64,000 bases of DNA from Annona cherimola (GCA_030490835.1 CM059977.1:20999335-21063334), one strand, 5' to 3'. Counted from the stretch's first letter, positions 34,989 to 46,705 are shown. Program-made: numbers and translations. The notes: generated by a model from the letters alone, not told the origin.

Positions 34989-35318
34989 CCATTTTTTATA
35001 AATCAAGACTTCTACCATCGCCAGTGCACAAGTATAAAATTTAAATTATGTTGCAACAACGGAACTAGCTTAATGGAAGTAGCATTCCTTTTAATTTTAA
35101 ATTTGGGTTTCACAGCAAGTAGGTTCCCCCACTTCTAGACATTTTAGTGTCCGAATTATGTATATAAGATATATTTTATTTAAAACCGTCAATGGAGATG
35201 TTAAAATTTTCTCAAAAGATATCTATCATATATTATATATAAAGAATGTGGTGCAGGAGGTTATAAGCTTTTTTTAAAAAAAACTTCCATCCACATATAT
35301 AGTTTATATATATATATA
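34989..35318 (+). repeat. Direct repeat, right copy
   Basis: Near-identical to 34,333-34,665, offset 656 bp. Either the region was tandemly duplicated together with the element between, or recombination produced the second copy. Confidence 0.85.
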
Positions 35319-36962
35319 AATGGCAATCCCAATATTTTCGAATCCATCAAAATATATTTATAATATCATATATATCTTTAAAAAACAAACCGGATCCTTT
35401 GAGATTTCAACTTCCGGCTAATATATATATTATAAGCATTATAAATAAATCCAGCCCAACTTCCAATAAAATTATTTCCTTCTATTCAAATTTTATCTGT
35501 AATAAATAACTGACCAGTTCCATAAAATAAATATTTATGTATGCAACATATTATAAATACTCGTCTCTTCGGGTTTTAACTTTCATCTATTCATATATAA
35601 TATATATTATTATAACACAAAGCACCGGTTTCTAAAAGTTTTCAATAAATATAATATATTATATTATATGATAAGGCACCCGTACAGAGCTTTAAACCTT
35701 CCTCGAGCATATTACATATAAAGATATATTAATATATATTTATATCTTAGAGAATCGAAACTAGGTCCTGTAAGATCTTAAATTTACTTTCATCTGTTCA
35801 TATATAATATATATTATTATAACACAAAGCACTGGTTCTCTCTGGAGGGTTTTAAACACCTTTTTTTTTTTAAAAAAAACAAAATATAAGTATACATCAT
35901 ATTATATACAACCAATCCCCATCATTTTGGTTAAAACATACAAATTAATATATAATTTCTTTCAATAATATTTAAATATATATGGAAATATTAGCTCAGG
36001 TAAGTTAATATTTTATCTGTTCCACATTAAATATATTTTTATCTTCGTAGCAGTCACTTACGAAATATATATTATTATATTTTACATGTTAACATTTTAG
36101 ATGCCGATTGACTTAGAACAACATACATTGAATTCCTCATAATATTATTGGCCGTCAAAATTACGAGCAACGTCATCCAATTTAATTCACAAATTCACCA
36201 GCAACAATCATCTACCCCATGTATTTATATTATCACATAAAAACTTAAACTAAATATTTATCTATCGTACATCCTCATTGAATAATAATTAATATAATTT
36301 ATTTCTTCCCAGAATAAATTCTTCAAGCATAAATTCTCATAAATCTTTTAAACAATCTACCTCGTATAATATACGTAGCTCCACAATTTAATTATTTATT
36401 TACTTACCTTTTTGTAGAACTCACGAATGGATTTTCTGAATGAAAATAATTTGTTTCATTCCCAGTCTCAATCCGCAACGAATTCCTCATTTTCTTAGCT
36501 TTCTCCGTTCATCTTTTTTTTTTTTTTCCAAATCCCAAATAATTAAAATTCTCCCAAATCTCTCTCCATTCACACGTCTCCACTTTCCCAACTCCTCACT
36601 TAATCGCAACCTCCCAATATTCTCTATAGCAATTAATTTTAAAATTTAAAATTTAAAAATCAGCATAGATGAATTGCTAAAAGAAAAATTATCTAATTTT
36701 ACTAAGATTTAATTTGAACCCACTACTTCCAATTTACTTGTCACAATTTCTAACCATTTTAGTTTTTCAACAATTTGTTAATTTAAATTAAAAATTAATT
36801 TACATATATTTTAGAGCCTATTTTCTTTAAAATTATAATTACTCACCTTCGTCAAAGTCAACGAGTCAATCTGGTCACCTTAGCTATTTTTACACATATA
36901 CGAAATAGTCAAAAATTCAATATGTCAGTGTACCATGTCAAGTCAACATATTTAATTCGGGT

Positions 36963-39285
36963 AGAGAAAGTACAAGTAATCTCCACGTAAATCATCAAAC
37001 CATCTTCCCCAACTCCCCCTCACCGCCGTACATTCAATCTAAGCTTACTAGACCAGGCACTGCTACGCGCCCACCATTTTCTACCACTGCTCGGGCGGAC
37101 TTAGTCAATGCTTCGGCGCCTCAAGACATCTCTCGCTCAAACCCTCACTCGCTTCTACCCGCTGAGCGGACAGACCAAAGAAAACGGCCTCTAAGTCGAC
37201 TGCAACGACGCAGGCGTCGAATTCACGGAAGCCTGAGTCCGAGCCCGGATCTCGGGCTTCCGCCGGCGACCCTGCGTCGACGTGGTGGATCAGCTCTCTC
37301 CTTCCTCCATCTGGCGTACGCGAACCGGCAGGAGCGACGTGCTCCTTGCGATCCAAGCCAGCATGTTCGAGTGCGGGGTGATATCTATAGCACTCTGTGC
37401 TTCCAACCAAATCGCCGACGGAGCTTCCTACGCCGCTTCTTCGTGGCGTGGGCCGCCGCAACGTAGGGCAGCGCCCAAGCCATTTCGCCCACCTTCCAAG
37501 CTTCCAAGCTCTTCCCCATTACGAAAGGGCCCGCGGCGTAGGTCAAAGCCGTCTTCACGAAAGATAACGTGGTGTGCAGAAGGCTGGCTTTCGAGAAACC
37601 CAAGCTTGCAGCCAGGGGTGCAACTTGGTATTGAGTCGGTCCGAACTTGCCCGACCCGACCCGGTACCAAAACAAAAAATGAGTTTTATTTTTTAGATTT
37701 TTTTTAAAATAGACCCGGTCTCAACTTGACCCGTAGAAACCCGAAACCAAAACTGAGTTCACATCAACCCTGTACCAAAACCCGACCCAGTCCGAACACG
37801 GTGTAATTTATATAATTTTTTCATAAATTATACATGTTTTTTTTTTGTAAATTAGTTGAGTGTTTGATATGTGCACAAGATTAGCTTAGAGCTACACCTC
37901 AAATAACTGAAGATGAAGAGAAAACTATTGAATTTGAGAGACTTATATCTGGTAATTATGTTTTTAGATACCATATTTTATATTCTAAAGTCATTTTCGA
38001 TATTCTTATAATAATTTAGATTAAATGTTTCAGGCATTACTAACTCTAGTTCAGACAAATCATCTATTCCTCCATTACCAAAGCATGCTTGAGGTAATTT
38101 AATTTCTAGGATGATTTTTTATAATTATTATCTTCTTATTGTTAACAGTTGCATGCATTTTTTTGTCTAGGTTGATGCATATTATTTTCGAAAATGTAAA
38201 TTGAGGAAGAAGAACTTGACATTAGAAATGCAGATGGAAATCAAGGGAGAAATTACTTAGAAGTCTTCGAATAGTTTTTTAGTTTTTTTGGAAACTTTGG
38301 AGACATGAACTCATTTGAATTTTGAATTTGTTTAAAAGTGGATGTAAACTTATTTAAACTTGAGATTTGTTTATATTGTTATTTTAAATTTGAATTGCAC
38401 TTAAAGTCTTAAATTAGATTGGAATGTTGAACCATTATGCTTAGTGTATTTAGATTTAGTTGTTTTGAATAACTGTTATGTGGATTATGTTTGAATTTGA
38501 GTTGACATGATAAACTTATTTCATATTATACTTTCTGTTAGTATGAGAAATCAGTTAGTCTGAATTTCAGATTGTAGTATAAATTTGATTCATATTTTAA
38601 GTTTATTGATATGACAAGTAGTTAATTTCTATTTTAGCAATTTGTATGATAAATATTCAGTTCGAATTCAATTTCAACAATTTGTATGATAATATTTAGT
38701 TTCAACTACAATAGTTGGTATGATATGTTCATTTTCTATTTGCTACACTCGAGTCATTTCCATTAGCTATTAAATAGAAATGACCAACTAGTCATAAAAC
38801 TAACTAATTTTTTATTTATTTGTGTCTATAGGGTGCTGAAAAATTGCTTATAGAGTTCATTCAAAGAATATTGTAGAATTTAACATGATGTTGCAGAATT
38901 CTTTGAAAGGAGTTGCAGAATTCAGCGTGAGGCTTGACTTCATAAACACAGGTATGTATATTCTAATAATTTTCTCTTAGATAACAATTAAATTTGAAAA
39001 AAAAACAGTTTATTGATAACCCAAATTCTAACCCGAAACTAAACCAAAACCAATGCGAACCCGGTTCAAACTCGGTCTGAGCCCGGTTTAAATTCTTTGG
39101 GTTTGGGTTTGGGTTTACTCCAACCCGGTTGGCTTAGAGTTTGGATTCACCCGGTATAACCCAACTCGAGTTGCACCCCTACTTGCGGCGCTCAGATCAG
39201 GATCGCAAGCCTCGCTCGTAGAAGTTGTATGCGGGCTCATGTGGAGGACTGTGATGAAGATAAGCAATGCGGGGGTGTTAAATAA
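36963..39285 (+). pseudogene. BAHD acyltransferase pseudogene (unit 2), twice interrupted
   Basis: Homologous to the intact BAHD genes at 36,963-37,614, starting at 'agaaagtacaagtaatctcc' (codon 3), and again at about 39,182-39,285. A 1.57-kb MULE-like element (37,615-39,180) lies between. Several in-frame stops are present: CTCCAA to CTCTAA near 37,193, a TGA at about 37,234, and TAG near 37,465. The start codon and leader were removed by the LTR upstream. After 39,285 the gene breaks off into DRP1 intron-like DNA, so the 3' third including the DFGWG region is gone. Confidence 0.88.
37615..39180. mobile_element. MULE-like element in BAHD pseudogene (copy 1)
   Basis: Ends AGGGGTGCAACT and AGTTGCACCCCT are perfect inverted repeats. 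Flanks CTTGCAGCC (37,606-37,614) and CTTGCGGCG (39,182-39,190) give a roughly 9-bp target duplication (7 of 9). Subterminal sequence is rich in 'cccgacccgacccgg' and 'gggtttgggtttgggttt'. No transposase is seen. Related to the 954-bp element at 49,371-50,324, which lacks part of the interior. Confidence 0.78.
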
Positions 39286-39420
39286 ATGATTTTAAGTACA
39301 ATTGGTAGAATGAATTTTACATCATCATTAGGGTGGCCAAAATCAATGGATTTACATTAAAAAAATTAGTATAACTTGGTTACACCGAGCCCCTGCTAAT
39401 ATATATTGGCACAATGAACT

Positions 39421-40156
39421 AAGGGTGAGAAAGTAGGGCGGGTTGACTCGGGACCCAGTCTTGACCCGACCTCTTTTTAAATGAGTAAAGCTAATGTTCT
39501 TTTAACCTGGTATAGGGACGTGTCAGAAGTTTTAACCCGAATTCAAAAATAGCGTTGAGGTGGGTCGATCATGTCTTGACTCGAAGAGTCCCGACCCGCC
39601 ACGCATATATTAATTTATGAAAAATTATAAGCATATATTTAAATCTTATTATTATTTTCTTTCAAAATTTCATATTTTTTATAATCAACTACATCAGCAG
39701 TAGAAGAATCAATTTATGTAGAAAATAATATAAAAATTAATAAATGAATTTGCATATATATATATATAACTCTTACGTATAATTATATATTAACCTATTT
39801 TAATAAATTTATACTATATTTTCTCATATTTATTATAGTAATTATGTGTTTTTTAGTACTTGGTAAAATATTGAAGCATATAACATTTAAATTTAGTATA
39901 GATATATACTTATGTTTGTTAAGTATATAAATTCTTAAAATCATTTTATTTGACAGACATTTTTTACTCAATCAATTTTCCTAAAATTTATCTGATATCA
40001 ACCCAAAATTTATCTTGAGACATATTTAAAAAAATGAGAGTCAAACCAATTTTATCTTTTCCCCGTATAAAAATAGGGTTAAAGTGAATTTTAAAAAAAT
40101 AAAGTCAGGGTTGGACAAACCCTAACCCGATACAGTCTACCCCGATTCTCTCCCCT
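39421..40156. mobile_element. MULE-like element with 10-bp target duplication
   Basis: Ends AGGGTGAGAAAGTAGGG and, inverted, AGGGGAGAGAATCGGGG. Flanks ACAATGAACT (39,411-39,420) and ACAATGAGCT (40,157-40,166), 9 of 10 identical. Subterminal 'gggttgactcgggaccc' repeats; AT-rich interior with no transposase. An inverted copy lies at 47,594-48,362, carried there by the segmental inversion. Confidence 0.75.
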
Positions 40157-40187
40157 ACAATGAGCTATTTATCTTCAATTAGTATGT

Positions 40188-40452
40188 CTATAACAAAAAT
40201 ATTTTAAACTAGAACTTTTCACTCTTACTAACCACTTTAGTTTAAATTATTTCTTCATATTTTTCTATACAACTATCAAATTTTCAATCATTGTTATAAA
40301 ATTATCCATACAATTAACATATTTATTTTAACTTTATTCTCTTTACTAGTCATCATTACTTCTATCATATTATATTATTTTTTACTAATTAGAAAAAACT
40401 TACACCAAAAACATTTCATTTAAAAATTTTATTATTTCTCAGACACACCTTA
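40188..40452. mobile_element. MITE of the GGGTGTGTTTG family
   Basis: Family text in order: 'agaacttttcactc', 'atttttctatacaactatca', 'aactttattctctttacta', 'aaaaacttacaccaaaaaca', 'cagacacacctta'. The inverted copy is at 47,298-47,562, so this MITE was in place before the segment was inverted. Confidence 0.7.
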
Positions 40453-40971
40453 AGGATACACAGGAAGACGTATCTATTTTTTCCATGCCAATGCCTTGCA
40501 CAGAATTCATTTTTTGATAGCTATTTTTTGAATGAATATTGTTTTGTCATCGGTTGTAACCCGAACGATATATAACCATGGTTCTCATTCATTTCTTCTG
40601 GAAATTGTCTTGGAAGTGGAGGAGGCCTGGTGGAGATGGAATATTTGGAGTTTAGACAACCAGCTCCCTGCTGCTCTTCCATGGCAAAAGTCCTCACTAA
40701 AAATTTTCTAGTGGTCAAAATTTTAATATATGCAAGGAAATATTTCCTGGTTACTTTATATTACTTTTACTTCGAAATGTGGATTTCGTTGCATGTGATC
40801 CACCCCCTCAATTTCCCCGGCTCAGCCACAGATGCATGAAATCTACTTGAGGCATCCCGTCTCAATCGGATCCTAATAAACGGACCGCCGTCTCTTCTTT
40901 CGGACGGCAAACCATTGAAGATGCAACGCCAAACACTTTCCTCTTCCTATCCTGTCATCCTTATAATAACT

Positions 40972-40979
40972 TAGGCACG
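40972..40979 (+). promoter_or_regulatory. TATA box of BAHD copy 2
   Basis: TATAATAA, 72 bp before the ATG at 41,044, at the same relative place as in copy 1. Distal sequence differs: about 565 bp present upstream of copy 1 (27,895-28,455) are missing here, and the shortened promoter abuts a DRP1 exon 12 fragment 290 bp upstream of the TATA box. Confidence 0.6.
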
Positions 40980-41043
40980 TCGACCGAAAACCGTTGCGCT
41001 ACATTCCTCTGCTCTCGGCTTTTCATTGACTACTGAAGAGGAA

Positions 41044-42303
41044 ATGATGGAGAAAGTTCAAGTAATTTCCACAGAAATCATCAAACCATCTTCCCCGACT
41101 CCCCCTCACCTCCGTAACTTCAATCTCAGCTTACTAGATCAGGCTGTGCAGCGCTGCTACGCACCCATCATTTTCTACTACTCCTCAGGCGGCACTCAAT
41201 CAATGCTTCGACGCCTCAAGACATCTCTCGCGCAAACCCTAGTTCTCTTCTACCCGCTGAGCGGACGGATCAAAGAAAACGGCCTCCAAGTCGACTGCAA
41301 CGACGCAGGCGTCGAATTCACCGAGGCCCGAGTCCGAACCCGGCTCCCGGACTTCCTCAGGCGACCCTGCGTCGACGTGGTGAATCGGCTCTCTCCTTCC
41401 TCCATCTGGCTTACGCGAACCGGCCGGAGCGACGTGCTACTCGCGATCCAAGCCAGCCTGTTCGAGTGCGGGGGAATATCTATAGCACTCTGCACTTCCC
41501 ACAAGATCGCCGACGGAGCTTCCTACGCCACCTTCTTCACGGCGTGGGCCGCCGCAGCGTCGGGCAGCGCCCAAGCCGTCTCGCCCACCTTCCAAGGTTC
41601 CACGCTCTTCCCCAGTACGAAAGGGCCCGCGGCGGAGGTCAAAGCCGTCTTCACGAAAGATAACGTGGTGTGCAGAAGGCTGGTTTTCGAGAAACCCAAA
41701 ATTGCGGCTCTCAGATCAGGATCGCGAGCCACGCGCGTCGAAGCGGTGTGCGCCCTCATATGGAGGACTGTGATGAAGATAAGCAATGCGAGCGAGTCGG
41801 TGGCGACGGAATTCGTGAGCTTGCGATCGAGGTTGTCGCCGCCGGTGCCGACTTGCTTTGGGAACATGGCTGTTCCCGTCACTGTAGCCGCCGACATCGC
41901 AGAATGCGAGGGCGACGACATGCAGCGGTATTTAGAGGGGAAGCTGAGGGAAGCAATGGAAAGAGTAGAGGGGAATTTCATAGAAGAATTGCAGAGGGGA
42001 CCCCAAAAAGTTACAAGCGCGTATGAGGCTTGTAAGCTGGACAAGTACGCGGATGGGTCGAAAAACTCTTGTCATTTTACGAGTTGGGTTGGATTTCCCC
42101 TGTATGAAGCGGATTTTGGGGAGGGGAAGCCTGTTTGGATTAGCATCGTGTCGTTTCCCGCGAAGAATACAGTGATGCTGCTGCCGACGAGGTCCAGGGA
42201 TGGAATAGAAGCTTGGGTGAACATGGAGGATGAGGAAATGAAGAAATTTGAACGAGACCCTGAGCTACTTTCCTTTGTTTCTTCTCAATTTAGTAAATTA
42301 TGA
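41044..42303 (+). CDS. BAHD acyltransferase, vinorine synthase-like (copy 2)
   Basis: Single-exon, 419-aa intact duplicate of the gene at 28,733. HKIAD lies at residues 153-157 and the DFGEG variant of DFGWG at 357-361, as in copy 1. I count about 10 amino-acid differences (among them RNFN for RTFN, LPDFL for LLDFL, RPCVD for RPRVD, NASES for NARES, SIVS for SIMS, EEMKK for EDMKK), none in the motifs. It probably acylates the same or a closely related substrate as copy 1. Its 3' flank matches copy 1 to about 42,430, without the insertion element. Its upstream region was rearranged, so expression may differ. The first of two adjacent ATGs is taken as start. Confidence 0.92.
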   Translation: MMEKVQVISTEIIKPSSPTPPHLRNFNLSLLDQAVQRCYAPIIFYYSSGGTQSMLRRLKTSLAQTLVLFYPLSGRIKENGLQVDCNDAGVEFTEARVRTRLPDFLRRPCVDVVNRLSPSSIWLTRTGRSDVLLAIQASLFECGGISIALCTSHKIADGASYATFFTAWAAAASGSAQAVSPTFQGSTLFPSTKGPAAEVKAVFTKDNVVCRRLVFEKPKIAALRSGSRATRVEAVCALIWRTVMKISNASESVATEFVSLRSRLSPPVPTCFGNMAVPVTVAADIAECEGDDMQRYLEGKLREAMERVEGNFIEELQRGPQKVTSAYEACKLDKYADGSKNSCHFTSWVGFPLYEADFGEGKPVWISIVSFPAKNTVMLLPTRSRDGIEAWVNMEDEEMKKFERDPELLSFVSSQFSKL

Positions 42304-42444
42304 AAAAGACGACCCTCAAGAATATTTTGCAACCATCACTTTGCTGCAAAAGTTTTAGATCCGGCAACAAATGTTTTTTTTTTTTTTTAAAAAACCATTG
42401 ATCCGACTACAAATGTTGCTTCCTCTGCTATGTTGTAAAAATCA
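42304..42444 (+). repeat. Duplicated 3' flank of BAHD copy 2
   Basis: Matches the tail of copy 1 after its insertion element (30,401-30,510): 'gcaaaagttttagatc', 'ggcaacaaatg', 'aaaaaaccattgatccg'. It contains an AT hairpin around the T/A tract. Homology stops near 42,440. Confidence 0.75.
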
Positions 42445-42783
42445 AACCATTAGGAATTATCCTCAAAATTTTGTATTTTTACTTCATTTCAAAAATCCCA
42501 CCACATATATTATTCCAAATGTAATTTTGACCATTTGTAGTAAAAATTATAAAATTAAATAAGCTTTAAAAAATCTTTTTATGTTGTTAAAGCATTAAGT
42601 ATAATTTTTTGTACGCTAAATATATATTTATTTAAGATATACTAATATTCTATTATTTGATTTTAAAAAAATATCAACAGTTAAAATTATATTTTAAATA
42701 ACATGTACCATAGGATGTTGGAATTGAAATAAAAATATTAACTTTTTTAGATAGTTCTCATTGAGGTCGGTTCCCACTGAACC
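42445..42783. mobile_element. Decayed MULE MITE related to 1152-1638
   Basis: Shares 'ccacatatattattc', 'atattttaaataacatgt' and the right terminal 'agttctcattgaggtcggttcccactgaaccgtt' with the element at 1152-1638, in the same order. Both ends are damaged, and no target duplication is certain. Confidence 0.5.
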
Positions 42784-43434
42784 GTTGTCGTTAGCTGCCG
42801 TATATGTCCGTAAGTACAGAACGGTTTAACCATTGGTTCAATCCATTTTAATCAATAACGTCTAATATGCTGCGAATCATTAGCAGAATTTCTAAGCGAT
42901 ACTACTGGTCATCCATGCTCGATTTTTAAGTAGATTCCACGCGATAAAGCAAGCCCAAACAGGACAAATTTTCTGATGAAAAGCAAAAGCTTAAAGAAAT
43001 ACGACGACCAAGTTCATGATTAATTCAGAAGCTTAGAAATATCGTTTTGATCTAATTTCTTCAAGCAAAAGCTATGCACTCAACGTAACCCAAATGGAGC
43101 TTAAAAATTTTCGTATCTGGAACGCTACGAATTCCTATTTCCTAAACAATTTCACAAGTCGCTTTCTATCTGCGTTTTGGTAAAATGTACTCCCTCAATG
43201 CGCAATCCTAGAAAGAGTCAAATGCATCAAATCTCGGCCCATAAGCACCTTAAAACAAAACTCAAAACTCAGATATTGAGTTGACGAACTCTAAAAAAGC
43301 GCATGTTATGAATCGAAGGGGCATGCAGGAAGATAAAGTGAAAAATCTGACAAAGATAACGAAAAATCTAAACAAACAATGCTTAAATTATTAATTTTAC
43401 TACGGTTGCCAATCCAAGATCTGGAGAAACAAAA
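42784..43434. other. Unassigned, centre of the palindrome
   Basis: Moderately AT-rich, no open frame above 60 codons and no repeat ends recognised. Probably retroelement-derived, but this cannot be shown. Confidence 0.3.
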
Positions 43435-45485
43435 TGTAACAGCCGCCGTAAAGCTAAGCCCTTTTGTTGTAAAAATAACCCGGCGAAATTTATTTGGGAG
43501 ATGGAAGATGGCATATGGGTAAGTGTTTTTCGGTGCTGTTAGTATAAAAGAAGGAAGGGGAGATTTGGATTTGGGTCGTTTAAAGGAGGAGGATTAAAGG
43601 TACATCACGTAGAATTTTTTTTCAGTTAATCGCATTGAATTTATGATATATGCAATTCGTTCTTTAGATCTAAGTCATTCATAATATTTCTAGAATGATT
43701 ATCAAGTGTTGAAATGTTATTAAAAGTATTGGTGTGGTAATTTTATTAATTTTAGAAAATGGTAGCAAATAATGGTGGAAAATGCCTTACCACTAAAAAA
43801 ATATATTTTATGAATAATCAGAGAATTGTGACCGTACAATAGTAAGACAATTCTATGTTTAGATTTTTTGAAAAATTTAAGCTTGATCAGGGTTATCGAT
43901 TTTCAGATATAGTAATTTTTATGAAGATTTGGAGTGGTGATTATATATTTTAAAATTAAAACACAAAATTTTTTATAAGAAAATACGGATATTAAAATAC
44001 TAATCTGATCTATTAGAAATATGGTTTGAGAGATTTTACAGTGTGTATAATGGGTGATTTTGGATAAAATTATTTTACATAACTACGCGAAAAGAGATTT
44101 AATTTGACCCTTTGTTAAGCATGTCATGTTAAATTTGATGACGAAAGTATTATTTTGAAAAATGGAACGTCCAAATTAAAGAACATAATTTTTGAAGTTT
44201 ACTCCTAAAATTTCTGATTAACTAGACGTTTATATTGAGATATCCAAAATATTTCATTTAGAGAATATAGATCATTGAAATAAAATTTTAAAAAGAATTT
44301 CTTGACTAGTGAGCTGAGCCCATCCATCTGGAGCCCAATAACCAAGAGAGCCTAGTAGCCAAGCCTATGCATCCCAGCCCATTAAAAAAGAAGCCCAAAA
44401 GTTAGTACAACAGAAGTCATAGCACCCAGCCCACTTTTGATCAGCATAGCTCTTGGCCCACCAGCGAGCAGTTGAAAATGCAAAATTTTCAAAAAAATAC
44501 AGAAAAATTATGAAAAATTCAGAAAAATTAAATTATGTAAAATAAACGAGTCTAAAATATTTTTGTATAAAAAATAAGAAATAAATTTGTTTAAAAGTGA
44601 AATAATATAAGAATAAATAGGAGAAATAGAATTTTGACCAATTAAAATAGGAGTTTTAAAGTCTATTTAGAGATAAGTAAATTTTTACTAAAGTATGACT
44701 TTGAAAAATATTGTATTGAATATTACGATTTGCTATGAATTATGATTATTTACTAAGTTTGAAATTTTCTTTCAAGTTAGTTTATTTAAGCATGAGCATG
44801 ATTTTTTAAAGATATTTTAATCATGTTAAGCAATGGATCTAAGTGGTACATTGATCATAATGCATGAGCATGATGCATACTTGGGCTTACCACCAAACAG
44901 TATGGTAGTACATGAGTAGCGACCTTAGGACTACAAAAAAAGATGAATTAGCTCATGAATGTGTAGCATGGCTGACGCAAGCACAAGCAGATGACAATGT
45001 CCATAGAGTGAATACATGAATTAGAGTAAACATACACTTGCATAAGTATAAATGTGTTTAATTTTTCATTGATTAGAGTTTGTTGTATAAGAAAGACGAC
45101 ATAGATGTATTTATTTAAAAAATGAATTTGATAAAACTATTTACTTATTGAGCTTCTAGCTCATGTAATTTTTGTTTTCAATGAAAAATAGGATTATCAT
45201 GTTAAATTAGAGCCATCGTCAATGTGGAAAAAATGTAAAACTAGCGGAGTAAATGACAAAGAAGTTTAGAGTTATTGAAGTTTTCTCATAATACTTGTAT
45301 TAATAATGGACACCAAATATAAATAATGACTCCATGAGGAGTAAACTTGAGAAATATTAGTTAAAATTTATATGATTTTGCTTCTTGGCATCTATTCCCA
45401 TTTTGGGAAATTTTAATTCATCATGTTATTCTTAGTTTTGACTTATTAAACCCTATCTGTGGCACCTCAAGGGTGAGGTATTACT
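43435..45485 (+). mobile_element. Probable gypsy-type solo LTR
   Basis: Starts TGTAACAGCCGCCG, a common start of plant Ty3/gypsy LTRs, and ends near 'gggtgaggtattact'. Flanks CAAAA (43,430-43,434) and CAAAT (45,486-45,490) may be a worn 5-bp target duplication. A TATA box lies in 'gttagtataaaagaagg' (about 43,540). Near the end the motif TTATTGAGCTTCTAGCTCAT is typical of such LTRs. The interior is non-coding. The right boundary is uncertain. Confidence 0.55.
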
Positions 45486-45606
45486 CAAATGTAGGGAAAT
45501 CGATATCTTTCTCCCTGTCTGGTTCCTCATTGAAGGAGAAAGTCTTGCTTAGCGGTAAAACATTGACGATTATGTAACTGTAGTTGGCTGGAATCCGTTG
45601 CCGGAG

Positions 45607-45995
45607 GGGCCTGATTTGTTGCATCCGGGAGCAGGCAGCGCTCCCTGCTCCCGGGTGCATATACTTTTTTATTTATTTATTTATAACATTCTTAATCTAT
45701 GTGTATTTAACATGTGTATAAATTTTTACTATTTTTGGGGTATTTTAGATATTTGTTTTTAATTTTTGAAAATCAGTGGTATTTTAGTAATTTAAAATTA
45801 CCTAAAATTCCATTGATTTTCAAAAATAAAAAATAAATATCTAAAATACTCCAAAAATGGTAAAAAATTTATACATATGTTAAATACATCTAGATTAATA
45901 ATTTTATAAAGAAAATTTCAAAAAAATAAAAAAATAAGTATATGCACCCTGGAGTAGGAATCACTGTCTGCTCCCAGTGCAACAAATCAAGTCCC
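45607..45995. mobile_element. Foldback MITE, GATTTGTTGCA ends
   Basis: Inverted ends GATTTGTTGCA (from about 45,611) and TGCAACAAATC (to about 45,990), each followed inside by 'gggagca' or 'tgctccca' repeats. The AT-rich arms 'accatttttggggtatttta' and 'taaaatactccaaaaatggt' are complementary around 'aatcagtggtatttt'. Same family as 26,278-26,608. Confidence 0.75.
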
Positions 45996-46547
45996 GTCAC
46001 CGGATGGTAGATTTGACCAATCCTAAAAAGTGGAAGGAGAGGAAAGAAGGTCAAAGGGTGTTAGATGTGTCTTGTATTCTGCTAGGATTAAGATTGTGTA
46101 TCCTATGTATTGCAGTTATGTGCAATCGAGATTGCGTAAGAGCCTATAGGAGTTCTTTTTATAAGTGTATCAATTAGGAATTTGGTAGAATCTTGAGAGG
46201 TTTCCCATTGAGATATGAAAGAGGGAGTTATCGAAGTGTTCTTGTTTTGGAGTGTATGTGAGGCATCCAAAAAATGTGTGTGAGGTACTCTCATATGTAT
46301 CTTTGTAACTTGTTTATCATAGTAGATTGCTGTCTCTTTTTCGTGAATTTTCACTTCTTGGTTTGAAATATTTTCCACGTAAATCTTGGTTCTCTTGTGT
46401 GTGATTTTACTACTAGTTTCTTTGATCTTATTTTATTGTATGTGCTTCCACTGTGATCCTTATCAACCTGAATCATGTTTCCTAATAGAGGGCTTTTGTG
46501 TCATTGGGGAGGATGGGGTTAAGTTCCGGTTCAAGACATAGCAGTCT
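45996..46547 (+). mobile_element. Possible LTR fragment at the inversion breakpoint
   Basis: The sequence 'ccacgtaaatcttggttctcttgtgtg' followed by 'tgtgcttccactgtgatcc' resembles the 3' end of plant copia-type LTRs. It directly replaces the rest of the BAHD stub at 46,548. No coding domain; identification is tentative. Confidence 0.35.
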
Positions 46548-46705
46548 GATTGAGTGCCGCCCGAGGAGTAGTAGAAAATGATGGGCGCGTAGCAGCGCTG
46601 CACAGCCTGATCTAGTAAGCTGAGATTGAAGGTACGGAGGTGAGGGGGAGTTGGGGAAGATGGTTTGATGATTTCTGTGGAAATTACTCGAACTTTCTCC
46701 ATCAT
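46548..46705 (-). pseudogene. BAHD 5' stub in the inverted arm
   Basis: Minus-strand start (ATGATGGAG at 46,705) and the first 53 or so codons of the BAHD gene, from MMEKVRVIST through FYYSSGGTQS, nearly identical to copy 2. Homology ends at 46,548, where unrelated (LTR-like) sequence begins. Its promoter and upstream region (46,706-47,090) match those of copy 2, including the same promoter deletion. The stub is therefore an inverted copy of the copy-2 unit. Confidence 0.88.

Larger units (their letters stand above)
32860..36962 (-). mobile_element. Long gypsy-type solo LTR, minus orientation, with nested insertions
   Basis: Separates the leader of a BAHD pseudogene (up to 32,857) from its coding part (from 36,963); about 60 bp of the gene are missing at the junction. 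Plus-strand TGTTGAACAC at 32,860 would be the LTR end. 'tcaagtcaacatatttaattcgggt' at 36,962 corresponds to the start of the LTR at 60,847 minus its first seven bases. Matches in opposite orientation to 60,847-63,700 are seen at many points, for example 'gtagaactcacgaatggatt' (36,415) and 'ggatatatgtattgattt' (complement near 33,400). No coding sequence. A long LTR of the Ty3/gypsy type is inferred. Confidence 0.65.
39291..40679 (+). pseudogene. DRP1 fragment (intron 11 and start of exon 12), interrupted
   Basis: Pieces of DRP1 intron 11 at 39,291-39,420 ('atgattttaagtacaattgg', 'ttggcacaatgaac'), 40,157-40,187 ('caatgagctatttatcttca') and 40,453-40,620. These end in the exon 12 start at about 40,622-40,679, 'ggaggcctggtggagatgga' to 'cagctccctgctgctctt'. 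That exon is cut there and fused directly to BAHD upstream sequence. Two elements (39,421-40,156 and 40,188-40,452) split it. The inverted counterpart is at 47,090-48,530. Confidence 0.8.
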
